From positions 62,001-126,000 of the forward strand of contig JANQJW010000024.1 of the NCBI GenBank assembly GCA_028281445.1: a stretch of 64,000 nucleotides of DNA. The letters run 5' to 3'. The notes beneath the pieces were generated by a model that did no database searches, was not told the DNA's origin, and saw nothing but the letters and a program-made list of their open reading frames with translations. Origin of the DNA: Planctomycetota bacterium. GTDB taxonomy: Bacteria; Planctomycetota; PLA2; JAEUHO01. The position numbers and the translations under genes were made by a program. The first letter of the stretch is position 1, and the number at the start of each line of letters is the position of its first letter. Shown here one piece after another: positions 1 to 10,446 of this stretch.

Positions 1-1659
1 GGCGCGGGCGAGGCAACGTGGGACATGTGGTGGCGGCTGAACCGCCACGCGTTCGTGAACTTGCGCGCGCGCTACCACGACGCCGTGGTGACCACGGGCC
101 GCAAGGGCGACGAGAACGGACGCCGCCCGGATGACGAACAGATCGACAAGCAGGTCGTACCGTTGCTGCGCAAGCTCGCAAGCCAGGGCGACGACCACAT
201 CCGCTCGACCGCCCTCATGGCCTGGGCCCGCGTCGCACGCGAGCAACACGGCGCCGAGGTCGTCGAAGCGCTGCGCACGTACCTGCGCGATCCGGACAAC
301 GGCTACCGCGAGCTCATGATCCTGGCGCTCGGCGTCACCCGGCATCCGGATGCGTTGCCGGTCCTCTGCGACATCCTCCTCGACAAGAAGGAGGGGCGCT
401 CCGTGCTCGGCCAGAAGGAGCGTCTCACGCTGCACATGCGTGGGTACGCGGCGATCGCGCTGGGACAGTGCGGTCAGGCCGGAGCCATCGAGCCGCTGAA
501 GAAGATGCTCGATGTGCGCAAGAAGAAGATGGCCGATCTCAAGGCCTCGGCCGTCATGGCGCTGGGCACCCTTGCCCGCGACCTCGAGGCGGCAGAGCGC
601 GACGAGGTCGTCGCCTATCTGCTGAAGGCGCTGAAGAAGGGCCGCTGGTCCGATCCCGTCCTCGCCGCGATTCCTACGGCGATTGCGAATGCCGGCGCGG
701 AAGAGACGTTCGTCTCGACGTTCCAGCCGATCATGGAGCGCTTCCGCAAGCCCACGTGGGTGCGTCAGTCCGCCATCCTCGGGCTCGCGATGCTGGGGCC
801 GAAGGCCGACGACGATCTACTCGACACGCTCATCGCGGGCGCCCGGCGCGACCCCGACAACAACGCGCGGCGCTTCGCCATCCTCGGGATCGGGGAGCTG
901 GCGCGAGCCCAGCCGCCGGCGCCGGACGAAGAAGACCTCAAGAAGGGACCGCGGGCGAAGCTCGGAAAGCGGATCCACACCTACTTCCGTAGCGCCTTCG
1001 ACCGCCGCAGCGTTCAGAAGGCGGACCTCCCGTGGCTCGTGATCTCGGCGTCGTTGTTTGCGCACGGGTATCCGGAGCACGCCCCCTTCGTGAAGAAGCA
1101 GCTCGTCAAGCACGCAACCAAGGACGGTGCCAAGGAGCGCCAGGCGGCGGCTGTCGTGGCGTTGGGGTTGCTCGGCGATCGCAGCGTGCTGCCGGACCTC
1201 GACAAGCTCTACAAGCGCAGCAAGGACAAGATGGTGCGCGGCTATCTCACCGAGACGCTCGGCATGCTTGGTGACAAGTCGCAGCGCGACCGGCTGCTCG
1301 AACGCCTGCGCGAGGACGGCGACGGGCAGGTGCGCTACCGCGCGGCGCTCGGACTCGGCTTCTCAGCCGACGGTGCGATGCTCGATCCGTTGCTGGACGA
1401 GCTGACGACCACGGGCTCGGCGGGCGCGCGTACGGCGCTTTCCCGTGTCGTCGGTGAGCTCGGCGACCGCCGCGCGCTGCCGACGCTCGTCGAAGTGGCA
1501 GGCGACAAGAAGGCGGGGCAGTGGAACCGAATTCGCGCGATCGGAACGATCGGGCTCATCGGCCAGCGGAGCGACCACGCCTGGGTCACCGCGTTCCAGC
1601 GGGGCGTGAACTTCCCGCAGGCAACGCCGACCGTGCGCGTGCTCTTCGGCCTCTACTGA
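1..1659 (+). CDS. HEAT-repeat protein, 5' end outside the window
   Basis: The frame is open from the first base and the first ATG is only at 25, so the gene probably begins upstream. The 544 residues from that ATG are mostly tandem helical pairs of the HEAT/PBS-lyase type, for example RELMILALGVTRHPDALPVL near residue 95 and similar units to the C-terminus. The helices are rich in Ala and Leu, with recurring 'ALG', 'GLLGD' and 'LGML' turns. Such repeats form protein-binding solenoids; no catalytic motif is visible. The stop codon overlaps the end of the convergent RND exporter by a few bases, leaving no room for separate terminators. Function and partner are unknown. Confidence 0.8.
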   Translation, partial: GAGEATWDMWWRLNRHAFVNLRARYHDAVVTTGRKGDENGRRPDDEQIDKQVVPLLRKLASQGDDHIRSTALMAWARVAREQHGAEVVEALRTYLRDPDNGYRELMILALGVTRHPDALPVLCDILLDKKEGRSVLGQKERLTLHMRGYAAIALGQCGQAGAIEPLKKMLDVRKKKMADLKASAVMALGTLARDLEAAERDEVVAYLLKALKKGRWSDPVLAAIPTAIANAGAEETFVSTFQPIMERFRKPTWVRQSAILGLAMLGPKADDDLLDTLIAGARRDPDNNARRFAILGIGELARAQPPAPDEEDLKKGPRAKLGKRIHTYFRSAFDRRSVQKADLPWLVISASLFAHGYPEHAPFVKKQLVKHATKDGAKERQAAAVVALGLLGDRSVLPDLDKLYKRSKDKMVRGYLTETLGMLGDKSQRDRLLERLREDGDGQVRYRAALGLGFSADGAMLDPLLDELTTTGSAGARTALSRVVGELGDRRALPTLVEVAGDKKAGQWNRIRAIGTIGLIGQRSDHAWVTAFQRGVNFPQATPTVRVLFGLY

Positions 1660-4025
1660 TTTGCCGACGCTCGAGGCTGTCCGGTCAGCAGGAAGATCGA
1701 CGGCAGGATCGTCAGCGCGGCGATCTGGCTGACGAGCATGGCGACGGCCGTGAGCAAACCGAGGTAGATCGACGGACGGAAGTCCGAGAGCGTCAGCACG
1801 CAGAAGCCTGCGATGATCACGGTGGTCGCGATCCAGATTGCCCGCCCGATCGTTGCGTGACTCCGCACGAGTGCATCCTTGCGTGACGCGCCGTTCTCGA
1901 GCTCGCCGCGGAACCGCACGGTGTACTGAATCGACGCGTCGATGCCGACACCCATGGCGATCGAGGCGATCATCACGGTGACGAGGTCCAAGGTGATGCC
2001 GGCCCAGCCCATGAAGCCGAGCATCACGACCGCCGGCAGGACCTGCGTCAGGACCACCAACACAGCCAGGATCGGGGAGCGGAACAAGACCAGCAGCATC
2101 ACGAAGATCGCGGCCACGACGTAGAGGAACGTCTCGCGCTGCGTGCGCATCAGCGCGTTGAGCATGTTCGCGTACAGCAGGAACAAGCCGGTCTCGCGGA
2201 CTTCGAACCCCTCCAAGGCCGCGTTGCCGGCCATGTGGTCGCGCAAGCCGTCGAGGATCGTGTTGCGGTCGAGGTCCGGGGCGGTCTCCCGCAGGCGAAC
2301 GACGACTCGCGAGACGCTGTAGTCCTCGTTGGCGAACTCCTTTGTGACGTTGCGGACCATCGGGTGGCGCGCGAGCAACGGCATCAGCGACTCCGCAGCG
2401 GGGTTCTTCTTCTTCAGCTCGTCGACGAGTGCGGCGAGCGACTGCACGTTGCCTGTCTCCGGCACGCTTTCGAAGTAGGCCTGCACGGTGCGTAGCGCCG
2501 CCAGACCCGCGGGCGTGACGAAGGCGTTCTTCTCCTTCGCGGTGAGGATCACCTCGAGCGGTGTCGTGCCGCCCATGTTGCGATCGATGTACTCCAGGCC
2601 CTGATAGATAGCCGTGTCCTTCTTGAAGTACTCCGTGATCTTGGCCTGGGCCGACAGCCGGCTCGCGCCCCAGATCGCGACACCAAGCACGACGACGGCG
2701 GAGGCGACGACCCAGCCGGGACGGCGCAACGCGATGGCCGCGAACAGGCGCACGACCTTGCGAGGGCCGCGGTGGACGCCCGACTCCTCGACGTGCAGCG
2801 GATCGAAGGGGCGCGAGAGCGAGGGGATAGCGAGGAAGACGATCGCCAGCCCGATGGCCATCCCGATCGTCATCATCAGGCCGAAATGATGGACGGGCAG
2901 CGTCCCGCTCGTCATGAGCGCGGCGAACCCAGCCATCGTGGTCGTGCACGAGAAGAAGCACGGCGTCCAGATCTTCTCGGCCGCGCGCGCTGTCGAGGCC
3001 GCACCGTCTTCGTCCGGGTGCGTGGAGCGCCGCTCCTGGTAGCGCTCCACGAAGTAGACGGTGTAGGGCAGCATCAGCGTGAACAGCAGCACCGGCAGGT
3101 TCGCCGTGATGACGGTCAGCCGCATCTCCATGAGGCTCATGGCGCCCAGGATCAAGACCACGGGCAGGAGACACGTCACGATCGGAAGGAGCACGAAACG
3201 CGCACGCCGGTAGATGAGCGCAAAAGCGAGTGTGAAGAGGACGAGGGAGGCGATGCCGAAGACGCGCAGGTCGTGGCGCAGGTGGTCGAGCACATCGGCA
3301 TAGACCATCGAGGTGCCCGAGAGCCGGATCGGCTCGGTGAACTCGCCCTGCCGGCGCGCCACGACCTCACGGATGGAGGCGGTCATGGCGGCGCGCCGTC
3401 CCTGGAGTCGCTTGGCGGCCTTGCGGTACCTGGGTTCGAGCGCCTCGAGATCGAGCTGGGCCTGTTCGTCACTCGCGCGGGCCTTTCCCTTCAACTCTGC
3501 CCAGAGCGGATCGATCTTCCGCAGCTCGTCGGGGATCTCCGCGTAGGCGAGCAATGAAACCGAGCGCCCGTCTTCGGAGAGCAGGTTGCCCCGGACCTGC
3601 AAGTGTCGGGAGAGCTCGTCGCGAGCGCGGTCCCAGTCGATGTCCTCGCTCCGCAGCGTCGGCACATTGGCGGGGCTGATCCTCGGCCCCGGTTGCTGGC
3701 GGAGCAGCGGTACGTCGAGCATCGAGACCACGCGCTCGACGTGCTCTGCCTTGCCGATGTCGGCAACGAGGCTGGCGAGAAGGGCGATGCCCTCGGGCGT
3801 GATCCACGAGTCGCGCGTGAAGCACACGATCGTGTACTCGTCGTAGCCCCACCCGGGCCGGGTGCTCTCGTAGTAGGCGAGGTCCGGGTCGTCTTCATCG
3901 AGCAGGACGCCCGTGCCGGCATGCACGTCCGGCGGGGCGTGGCGGCCGAGCAGGACCGCACCCGTGAGCAACACGAGCAGAATCGCCCACCAGCCGCGCA
4001 GGATCAGCGTGCGGTAGAGCTCCAC
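1653..4025 (-). CDS. RND superfamily (MMPL/SSD-type) exporter
   Basis: The 790-residue protein has the two-fold architecture of a hydrophobe/lipid-type RND exporter. There is an N-terminal membrane anchor (WAILLVLLTGAVLL), a large extracytoplasmic domain, a first membrane bundle around residues 240-420 with sterol-sensing-like helices, a second extracytoplasmic domain, and a C-terminal bundle beginning TFLYVVAAIFVMLLVLF. Acidic-Gly helix motifs such as SIAMGVGIDASIQYTVRF resemble the proton-relay helix of MMPL proteins. It is likely an inner-membrane exporter of lipids or other hydrophobic compounds. No adaptor or outer-membrane gene is adjacent. The 3' end overlaps the convergent HEAT gene. 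The substrate cannot be inferred. Confidence 0.85.
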   Translation of the reverse strand: MELYRTLILRGWWAILLVLLTGAVLLGRHAPPDVHAGTGVLLDEDDPDLAYYESTRPGWGYDEYTIVCFTRDSWITPEGIALLASLVADIGKAEHVERVVSMLDVPLLRQQPGPRISPANVPTLRSEDIDWDRARDELSRHLQVRGNLLSEDGRSVSLLAYAEIPDELRKIDPLWAELKGKARASDEQAQLDLEALEPRYRKAAKRLQGRRAAMTASIREVVARRQGEFTEPIRLSGTSMVYADVLDHLRHDLRVFGIASLVLFTLAFALIYRRARFVLLPIVTCLLPVVLILGAMSLMEMRLTVITANLPVLLFTLMLPYTVYFVERYQERRSTHPDEDGAASTARAAEKIWTPCFFSCTTTMAGFAALMTSGTLPVHHFGLMMTIGMAIGLAIVFLAIPSLSRPFDPLHVEESGVHRGPRKVVRLFAAIALRRPGWVVASAVVVLGVAIWGASRLSAQAKITEYFKKDTAIYQGLEYIDRNMGGTTPLEVILTAKEKNAFVTPAGLAALRTVQAYFESVPETGNVQSLAALVDELKKKNPAAESLMPLLARHPMVRNVTKEFANEDYSVSRVVVRLRETAPDLDRNTILDGLRDHMAGNAALEGFEVRETGLFLLYANMLNALMRTQRETFLYVVAAIFVMLLVLFRSPILAVLVVLTQVLPAVVMLGFMGWAGITLDLVTVMIASIAMGVGIDASIQYTVRFRGELENGASRKDALVRSHATIGRAIWIATTVIIAGFCVLTLSDFRPSIYLGLLTAVAMLVSQIAALTILPSIFLLTGQPRASANQ

Positions 4026-4073
4026 CGCAAGACCATGCCGGACGGGGGCATGTGTGTCTACGGTGGGGCCGGA

Positions 4074-4697
4074 ATGGACTCGGACCTACCCCTGCCCGTG
4101 GAGCCGCTGCACGAACAGGCCGACCGGCTCCCGGCGGACGGGAGGCCGATCGTCGCGCAATTCGATGCCGACTCGATCGTTGTCTACCAGGCGTACGCGA
4201 AGCCGATCGCGACGTGGGCCGTGGCGCATCAACGTCTCGGGGGTCCGGCCTTCTCCCAGAGCCGCATGACGTGAATCAAGCCGAGCTTCCTCTGGATGAT
4301 GTATCGCTCGGGCTGGGCACAGAAGGCCAATCAGGAGATCGTGCTGGCCATTCGCCTTCCGCGCCCGCCGTTCGATGCACTCGTTCGCGACGCGGTGGCG
4401 TCGCACTTCGACCCCGATACGTACTCCGACCGTGAGGCATGGAGGCGTGCGGTGGACGCGTCCGACGTCCGCGTGCAGTGGGACCCGGATCGCGATCCAC
4501 AGGGCAACCCGCTCGAGCGGCGCGCGATCCAGCTGGGCCTCCGGCGCACGCGCCTGCCTGTAGTCACGGAATTGCCGCTGGAGGTGATCGATGTCACGGG
4601 ATTCGTGCGCGATCAGTCCCGTGCCCTGACGCGAGGAGGGGCAGGCGAGCTGCTCGTGCCCGTGCAGCGCGTCTACGAGCTTTCTGAGTATCCATAG
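4074..4697 (+). pseudogene. DUF4291-family gene interrupted by an in-frame TGA
   Basis: The frame from ATG 4074 encodes a DUF4291-like protein. An N-terminal segment with IVAQFDADSIVVYQAY runs into the family's most conserved block, then continues with FLWMMYRSGWA, HFDP and VRVQWDPDRDPQGNPLERR to a stop at 4695-4697. The total length of about 207 codons matches the family. The frame is broken once, by TGA at 4272-4274, exactly where the family normally has Trp in the block (M)TWIKPSFLWMMYRSGWA; here it reads MT-stop-IKPSF. A single TGG-to-TGA change explains it, and no frameshift is present. It could be a young pseudogene, a sequencing error or a recoded UGA. The biochemical role of DUF4291 is not known to me. 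Confidence 0.8.
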
Positions 4698-4707
4698 TTA
4701 TTACTAT
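4694..4707. promoter_or_regulatory. AT-rich inverted repeat upstream of katG
   Basis: ATAGT-TATT-ACTAT is a perfect 5-bp dyad in an unusually AT-rich stretch (about 4690-4740) between the broken DUF4291 gene and katG. It overlaps the DUF4291 stop codon and lies about 80 bp before the katG start. It could bind a redox or metal regulator controlling katG. No clear -35/-10 pair was identified, so the role is a guess. Confidence 0.3.
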
Positions 4708-4738
4708 GATCAAAACTTGAGATTGGATCTATTAGTGA

Positions 4739-7075
<2,337 letters not shown>

Positions 7076-7086
7076 GCCCGATCCCG

Positions 7087-7461
7087 TCAGGGCATGAATA
7101 CGGTCTCTTCGGAGACGAGAATCGTCGACCGCGTCCAGTCGATGAAGTTCTTCTCGTCTTCGAAGAAGGCCTCTGCGTACTCCGCGGCCCGATCAGTCGA
7201 CCAGTCGCGCTGGATCGCCTCTTCACTCTCGAACCACATCTCCGCGATGCCGTCGAACTCGTCCACGAGTCCCTCTCGCGGGCCGACGATTGCGTCTCGC
7301 AGGGGCGTGTCGAGCGTGTGCACCTGGATGTAGCGCTTCACGCCCAGCGCGGGAATCGCCTCTTCCGGAACGGCCTGCGTGTGCTGCTCACGCCAGTACG
7401 TCTGGAACTCTTCCCGCGTCATGTCGGGCTTGCGTCGCATCAGGAAGCTGACCTTGATCAT
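7087..7461 (-). CDS. EthD-domain protein
   Basis: The 124-residue protein is a dimeric alpha/beta-barrel (ferredoxin-like) fold of the EthD type. It opens MIKVSFLMRRKPDMTREEFQ, the usual first strand and helix, followed by YWREQHTQAV, the 'W...H' region typical of the family, and a C-terminal strand STILVSEETVF. The ATG at 7461 is chosen because GGAG lies just upstream and the family begins here; the open frame extends further but without family resemblance. Related proteins are accessory or degradative enzymes of unclear chemistry. It is convergent with katG, with 11 bp between the stop codons. Confidence 0.75.
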   Translation of the reverse strand: MIKVSFLMRRKPDMTREEFQTYWREQHTQAVPEEAIPALGVKRYIQVHTLDTPLRDAIVGPREGLVDEFDGIAEMWFESEEAIQRDWSTDRAAEYAEAFFEDEKNFIDWTRSTILVSEETVFMP

Positions 7462-7492
7462 TGGGGTTCTCCGGGGGCGCGAGCCGGAGAGC

Positions 7493-8023
7493 CTACCCAT
7501 CCATCGGCCAATGCTCCACCCTCGATCGCTTCGGCATCGCGAGGGGACCGAGCAGGCCGAAGACCCCGTACATGGCGCGTAGGGAGAAGGAGGCCTTGCC
7601 CTTCTCGACCACGCGCTTGAGCGTGTTGCAGACGAAGGCGGCGCCTCCGCTGCCGCGCCAGCTCTTGCCCGTCTTCGTATCGGGACGCAGGTCGTCGACG
7701 GTCAGGGTGAGCTCGACGCCGCCCTGCGGAGCGTCGGCGATCTCGTAGGTCACGGTGCAGAACGGATCATCGAGCTGCGTGAAGCGCATGCTCTGCTTCA
7801 GAAGGGTCGGCGGATCACACGCGAGGATCTCGCCGAGGGCGTTCACGAAGCGGCCGTCTTGCGTGCGCATCTGGTAGGGAGAGCCGGGCTCGAGTTTCGC
7901 GCAGTGCAGAACCGCGTTCCAGAGGGCGGCCTGCGGTTGGTCCGTCCGCGTGAGCTCGTGCCACACGGCCTCCTTCGTGCCGTCGATGTGAACGGAGTAC
8001 ACGGTGCGTTCGGCGTCGCTCAT
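7493..8023 (-). CDS. SRPBCC / AHSA1-like ligand-binding domain protein
   Basis: The 176-residue protein begins MSDAERTVYSVHIDGTKEAVWHELT, the first strand and helix of the START/Bet v1-like fold. It continues with the strands PYQMRTQDGRFVNALGEIL and VELTLTVDDLRPD, so it probably forms a hydrophobic binding cavity. It lies directly after an ArsR-type regulator on the same strand with 4 bp between them. The ArsR-AHSA1 pair is a recurrent arrangement in bacteria, usually autoregulated. A longer open frame upstream lies inside the regulator gene and was not used. Ligand unknown. Confidence 0.8.
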   Translation of the reverse strand: MSDAERTVYSVHIDGTKEAVWHELTRTDQPQAALWNAVLHCAKLEPGSPYQMRTQDGRFVNALGEILACDPPTLLKQSMRFTQLDDPFCTVTYEIADAPQGGVELTLTVDDLRPDTKTGKSWRGSGGAAFVCNTLKRVVEKGKASFSLRAMYGVFGLLGPLAMPKRSRVEHWPMDG

Positions 8024-8027
8024 CTCG

Positions 8028-8450
8028 CTACCTCTTGCTCGTCTTCGTGCGTGTTCGGGGCCTGCGGCCGGTCTTCTTCCGCGCGGCGGGAGGCCGCCTT
8101 CGCTTGGCGGGTCGCGCCGGGGCGGTTCCACCGCTCTCGACCCGGTACTTGATGCGCGTGACGTCGGCTGCCCAGAGCGTGCTCCACTCGCTGAGCCAGC
8201 GGTCGTGGATCATCTGCAGCGGCGCGCCGTTGACGTAGAGCCGCCGGGTCCGGCCCTTCTTGCGGGAGACCACGAGCCACGCCGCCTCGAGGACACCGAG
8301 GTGCTTCATCGCGCCGATGCGGCTCATGGCGAAGCGCGCGCACACCTCACCGACGTTGCATCCGGGCGTGTCCCGGATGATGTCCAGCATCCGCCGGCGG
8401 TCGGCGTGGGCCAATGCGCGGAAGACGGCGTCCATGGAGTCGGGCCTCAT
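8028..8450 (-). CDS. ArsR-family transcriptional regulator
   Basis: The 140-residue protein has the winged-helix HTH of SmtB/ArsR repressors: FRALAHADRRRMLDIIRDTP, then GCNVGEVCARFAMSRIGAMKHLGVL as two stretches covering the recognition helix, then the wing RTRRLYVNG. The C-terminus is an Arg/Lys-rich tail (PAKRRRPPAARKKTGRRP). No obvious metal-binding ELCVCDL motif is present, so it is more like the AHSA1-linked subgroup than a metal sensor. The start at 8450 follows the GTAAC-N6-GTTAC palindrome by two bases, which suggests autorepression and perhaps a leaderless transcript. It heads the operon with the SRPBCC gene. Confidence 0.85.
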   Translation of the reverse strand: MRPDSMDAVFRALAHADRRRMLDIIRDTPGCNVGEVCARFAMSRIGAMKHLGVLEAAWLVVSRKKGRTRRLYVNGAPLQMIHDRWLSEWSTLWAADVTRIKYRVESGGTAPARPAKRRRPPAARKKTGRRPRTRTKTSKR

Positions 8451-8452
8451 AA

Positions 8453-8468
8453 GTAACCGAAGAGTTAC
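8453..8468. promoter_or_regulatory. Operator-like palindrome for the ArsR gene
   Basis: GTAAC-CGAAGA-GTTAC is a perfect 5-bp inverted repeat two bases upstream of the ArsR start and 45 bp before the divergent SDR start. Its position fits an autoregulatory operator, and it could affect both genes. Binding by the adjacent ArsR protein is inferred from position only. Confidence 0.5.
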
Positions 8469-8512
8469 ATATGGGCGCGCCGCTGTCAAGGAGGGGCGTA
8501 GGATCTTCGGCT

Positions 8513-9400
8513 ATGCGGACTCTCCTCACCGGCGCGAGCGGCTACGTTGGCCTTCATGTCCTTCGCGAGATGCTGGCGCGCGGACACGAGGTGACGGCGG
8601 TCGTGCGGTCCCGCTACAAGCTGGGACCGTTCGGAGATGACACTCGCGTTCGGGTCGTCGAGACCGACCTGGAGCGCGACGCAACTGTCGCGCAGGCGGT
8701 GCCGGGACATGACGTGTTCGTTCATGCCGCGCTGCTCTGGGGTGCACCGGGCTCCGAGCTGGAAGCCCGGGACATCGCCGTTGCAGCAAAACTCTTCGAC
8801 GCGGCGGCGCGCGTGGGACTGACGCGGTCCATCTACGTCTCTTCGACCGCTGTGCATTTTCCTCTCTCGGCCGAGATGGGGGAGGACGACATGCTCCGTA
8901 CGGCGGGCGTCTATGGAGCCACCAAGGCGGCCGGCGAGCTGTTCCTGCGCGCCGCCTGCGCCCAGAGCGAGATGAGGGGTGTCGTGGTGCGGCCGGGGCC
9001 CGTCGTCGGTGCGCCCGCCTTCGACGGCGGATCCCACCGCCTCCACCGGCAAATTGGGAAGATGGTCGATGCGGCCCGGGAGGGGCGCTCCATCGACGTG
9101 ATCGAAGGCGAGGGACGCCAGCTCGTCGATGTGTCTACGGTGGCAAGGGCCATCCGCCTCCTTGCCGAGCGTGACGGCCCACATCCGACCTACCTCTGCG
9201 TCGACCGCCAGGTCACCCCATGGGAGGACGTTGCGAAGACCGTCGTCGAGTGCCTCCGATCGGCGAGTGAGGTGAGAGTCCTTCCTCGCGAGGATGACGA
9301 AGTTGTGCCGCGCTTTCGTACCGAGAGGATCGAAGGGCTGCTCGGCGGTCCGACGGACGCGGGGGACGCGCTGCGCGCGCAGATTCGCTGTCTCGCTTAG
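8513..9400 (+). CDS. NAD(P)-dependent epimerase/dehydratase (extended SDR)
   Basis: The 295-residue protein starts MRTLLTGASGYVGLHVLREM with the TGxxGxxG nucleotide-binding loop. It continues with DLERD (adenine-ring contact), YVSSTAVHF and the catalytic Tyr-x3-Lys pair in VYGATKAAGELF. VVVRPGPVVGAP is the usual substrate-loop strand of extended SDRs. The start at 8513 matches the beginning of the Rossmann fold; an in-frame start 42 bp upstream would add a non-conserved leader. It is divergent from the ArsR gene. The substrate is likely a nucleotide sugar or a sterol-like or flavonoid-like ketone, and cannot be resolved here. Confidence 0.85.
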   Translation: MRTLLTGASGYVGLHVLREMLARGHEVTAVVRSRYKLGPFGDDTRVRVVETDLERDATVAQAVPGHDVFVHAALLWGAPGSELEARDIAVAAKLFDAAARVGLTRSIYVSSTAVHFPLSAEMGEDDMLRTAGVYGATKAAGELFLRAACAQSEMRGVVVRPGPVVGAPAFDGGSHRLHRQIGKMVDAAREGRSIDVIEGEGRQLVDVSTVARAIRLLAERDGPHPTYLCVDRQVTPWEDVAKTVVECLRSASEVRVLPREDDEVVPRFRTERIEGLLGGPTDAGDALRAQIRCLA

Positions 9401-9738
9401 GAGAGCGGCTCCAAGTCGAGAGCTCGAATCGCCCAGGGCAGGGCGTACTCGAGCGCAGCGCGCTGCGCGGGTCGTACGGTGGGTGCTGTAGGGATGCTCG
9501 GAAGCCTCGCCATCTGCGCGAAGTAGCCCGCCACGACGGCGGCCCAGGGGGGATCGACGTCGATCGTCTCCTCCGGCGGCGGCCCGCCGGTCGCTTCGAT
9601 GTGGTTGGCTGTGTACGCCAGCTCGATCGCGGCGTTGCCCACGCATGCCCAGTTCCAGTCCACCAGCACTACCCGGTCGGGCAAAAACGCCATGTTGTCG
9701 CCGCGCGCATCCAAGTGGAGCAGGGCGTCGCCGGGCGG
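9397..9738 (-). pseudogene. Aminoglycoside-phosphotransferase-like kinase, C-terminal fragment
   Basis: About 110 codons encode the C-terminal half of an APH/choline-kinase-like protein. The catalytic loop LLHLDARGDNMAF (His-x-Asp...Asn) is followed by the metal-binding Asp in VVLVDWNWACVGNAAIE and the helical tail. Everything N-terminal to the catalytic loop, including the ATP-binding lobe, is missing. The homology stops at about 9738 and the frame meets a stop 15 bases further upstream. On the plus strand an AraC-family tail begins at the same point, so a deletion joined two gene remnants here. Not expected to be active. Confidence 0.75.
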
Positions 9739-9974
9739 TCTTTCATCGTCGCTTCAAGGCGGTCACCGGGCTCTCACCGCTGCGATTCATCAAGTCGTTG
9801 CGCCTGACCAACGCCGCGATGCTCCTATCCGGCGGAGAGACTGTCGCGGAGGCCGCCAGGCAAGTCGAATACGCGAGCGCCTCCCAGTTCAGCCGCGAGT
9901 TCAAGAGCTTGTTGAATCAGACCCCGAGCCAGTACCCGCTGGCGAACTCGCATGGCGACGCGGCTCTCGCCTAG
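9738..9974 (+). pseudogene. AraC-family regulator, C-terminal HTH fragment
   Basis: From 9741 the frame reads FHRRFKAVTGLSPLRFIKSL, then LRLTNAAMLLSGGETVAEAARQ and YASASQFSREFKSLLNQTPSQY. These cover most of the double helix-turn-helix of AraC/XylS regulators of the AraC_N type. The first helix and the whole N-terminal effector domain are absent; upstream in this frame is non-homologous sequence that is antisense to the APH fragment. The natural stop is kept at 9972-9974. It is a remnant left by the same deletion that truncated the opposing APH gene. Confidence 0.75.
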
Positions 9975-9992
9975 ACGAGGCCTTGCTTGTGG

Positions 9993-10121
9993 CTACGAGT
10001 AGATCTCGCCGCCGGCTTCCTGGAATTCGTCGCTCATCTTGGTGAGACCGGCCTGGATTGCCTCTTCCGTGTCGAGGCCCTTCTCCTTGGCGAAGTCGCG
10101 GATCTGCTGCGTGATCTCCAT
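9993..10121 (-). pseudogene. thiC: Displaced 3' end of thiC
   Basis: The 42 codons from ATG 10121 read MEITQQIRDFAKEKGLDTEE and on to EAGGEIYS. This is the C-terminal tail of phosphomethylpyrimidine synthase, with about 27 of 42 positions identical to the tail of the intact thiC at 36265. Homology begins at the codon after the last Cys of the [4Fe-4S] motif; upstream codons (GSA before MEIT) are unrelated to ThiC. The first 12 bases plus flanks form the 14-bp sequence shared with the intact gene. The fragment is best read as the chromosome's original thiC tail, pushed 26 kb away by insertion of the island. It has no catalytic residues. Confidence 0.8.
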
Positions 10122-10123
10122 GG
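10110..10123. repeat. Putative left attachment core (att)
   Basis: CGTGATCTCCATGG is identical to 36382-36395 and in the same orientation. It encodes the start of the tail (Met-Glu-Ile-Thr on the minus strand) in both thiC copies. Sequence to the left is the displaced thiC tail; sequence to the right is element DNA. Confidence 0.65.
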
Positions 10124-10192
10124 CGGATCCCGGAGGGTAGGTGTAGCGCATCGCCCGCCAGCCTCCAATGCATGCGGCCCAGGCGCAAGACG

Positions 10193-10282
10193 GTTTGCCC
10201 GGCCGCGCCCGTTTGTCGGGGTTTGCTCGCGTTTGCCCGGGTTGTTGGGCTGCTAGGTGGCGAGGGGCACGAGCGGGCAAAC
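10193..10282. repeat. GTTTGCCCGG-type short repeats at the island's left end
   Basis: GTTTGCCCGG (10193-10202) is followed by four 10-bp units in perfect phase: GTTTGTCGGG, GTTTGCTCGC, GTTTGCCCGG and GTTGTTGGGC (10211-10250). An inverted CGGGCAAAC lies at 10274-10282. They fill most of the gene-free 10124-10446 stretch just inside the left boundary, where integrase or excisionase arm-type sites would lie. The motif resembles the GTGTTGCTCG units at the right end. Confidence 0.5.
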
Positions 10283-10446
10283 GACCTCTGGTCATCGTCG
10301 CCTCTGCGTCGTGCCACCGCACTCGCGCGGGGGGATTCATCCGCCCCAGCTTCTCGCGGGGCGAGTTGGACGCTGTCCCATCACCGGGCGCTAGGTGGAC
10401 GTATCTCAAGGGGGGAACCGGCAGGGAGCCGGATACGGAAACCAAC

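Noticed and set aside
1363..3174. 603-codon minus-strand frame over the RND exporter
   Set aside because: Out-of-frame shadow of the exporter gene on the same strand, rich in Arg, His and Asp, without motifs.
9975..10130. tRNA gene as the island's attachment site
   Set aside because: No tRNA-like cloverleaf or T-loop motif at either boundary; the shared sequence is coding sequence of thiC.
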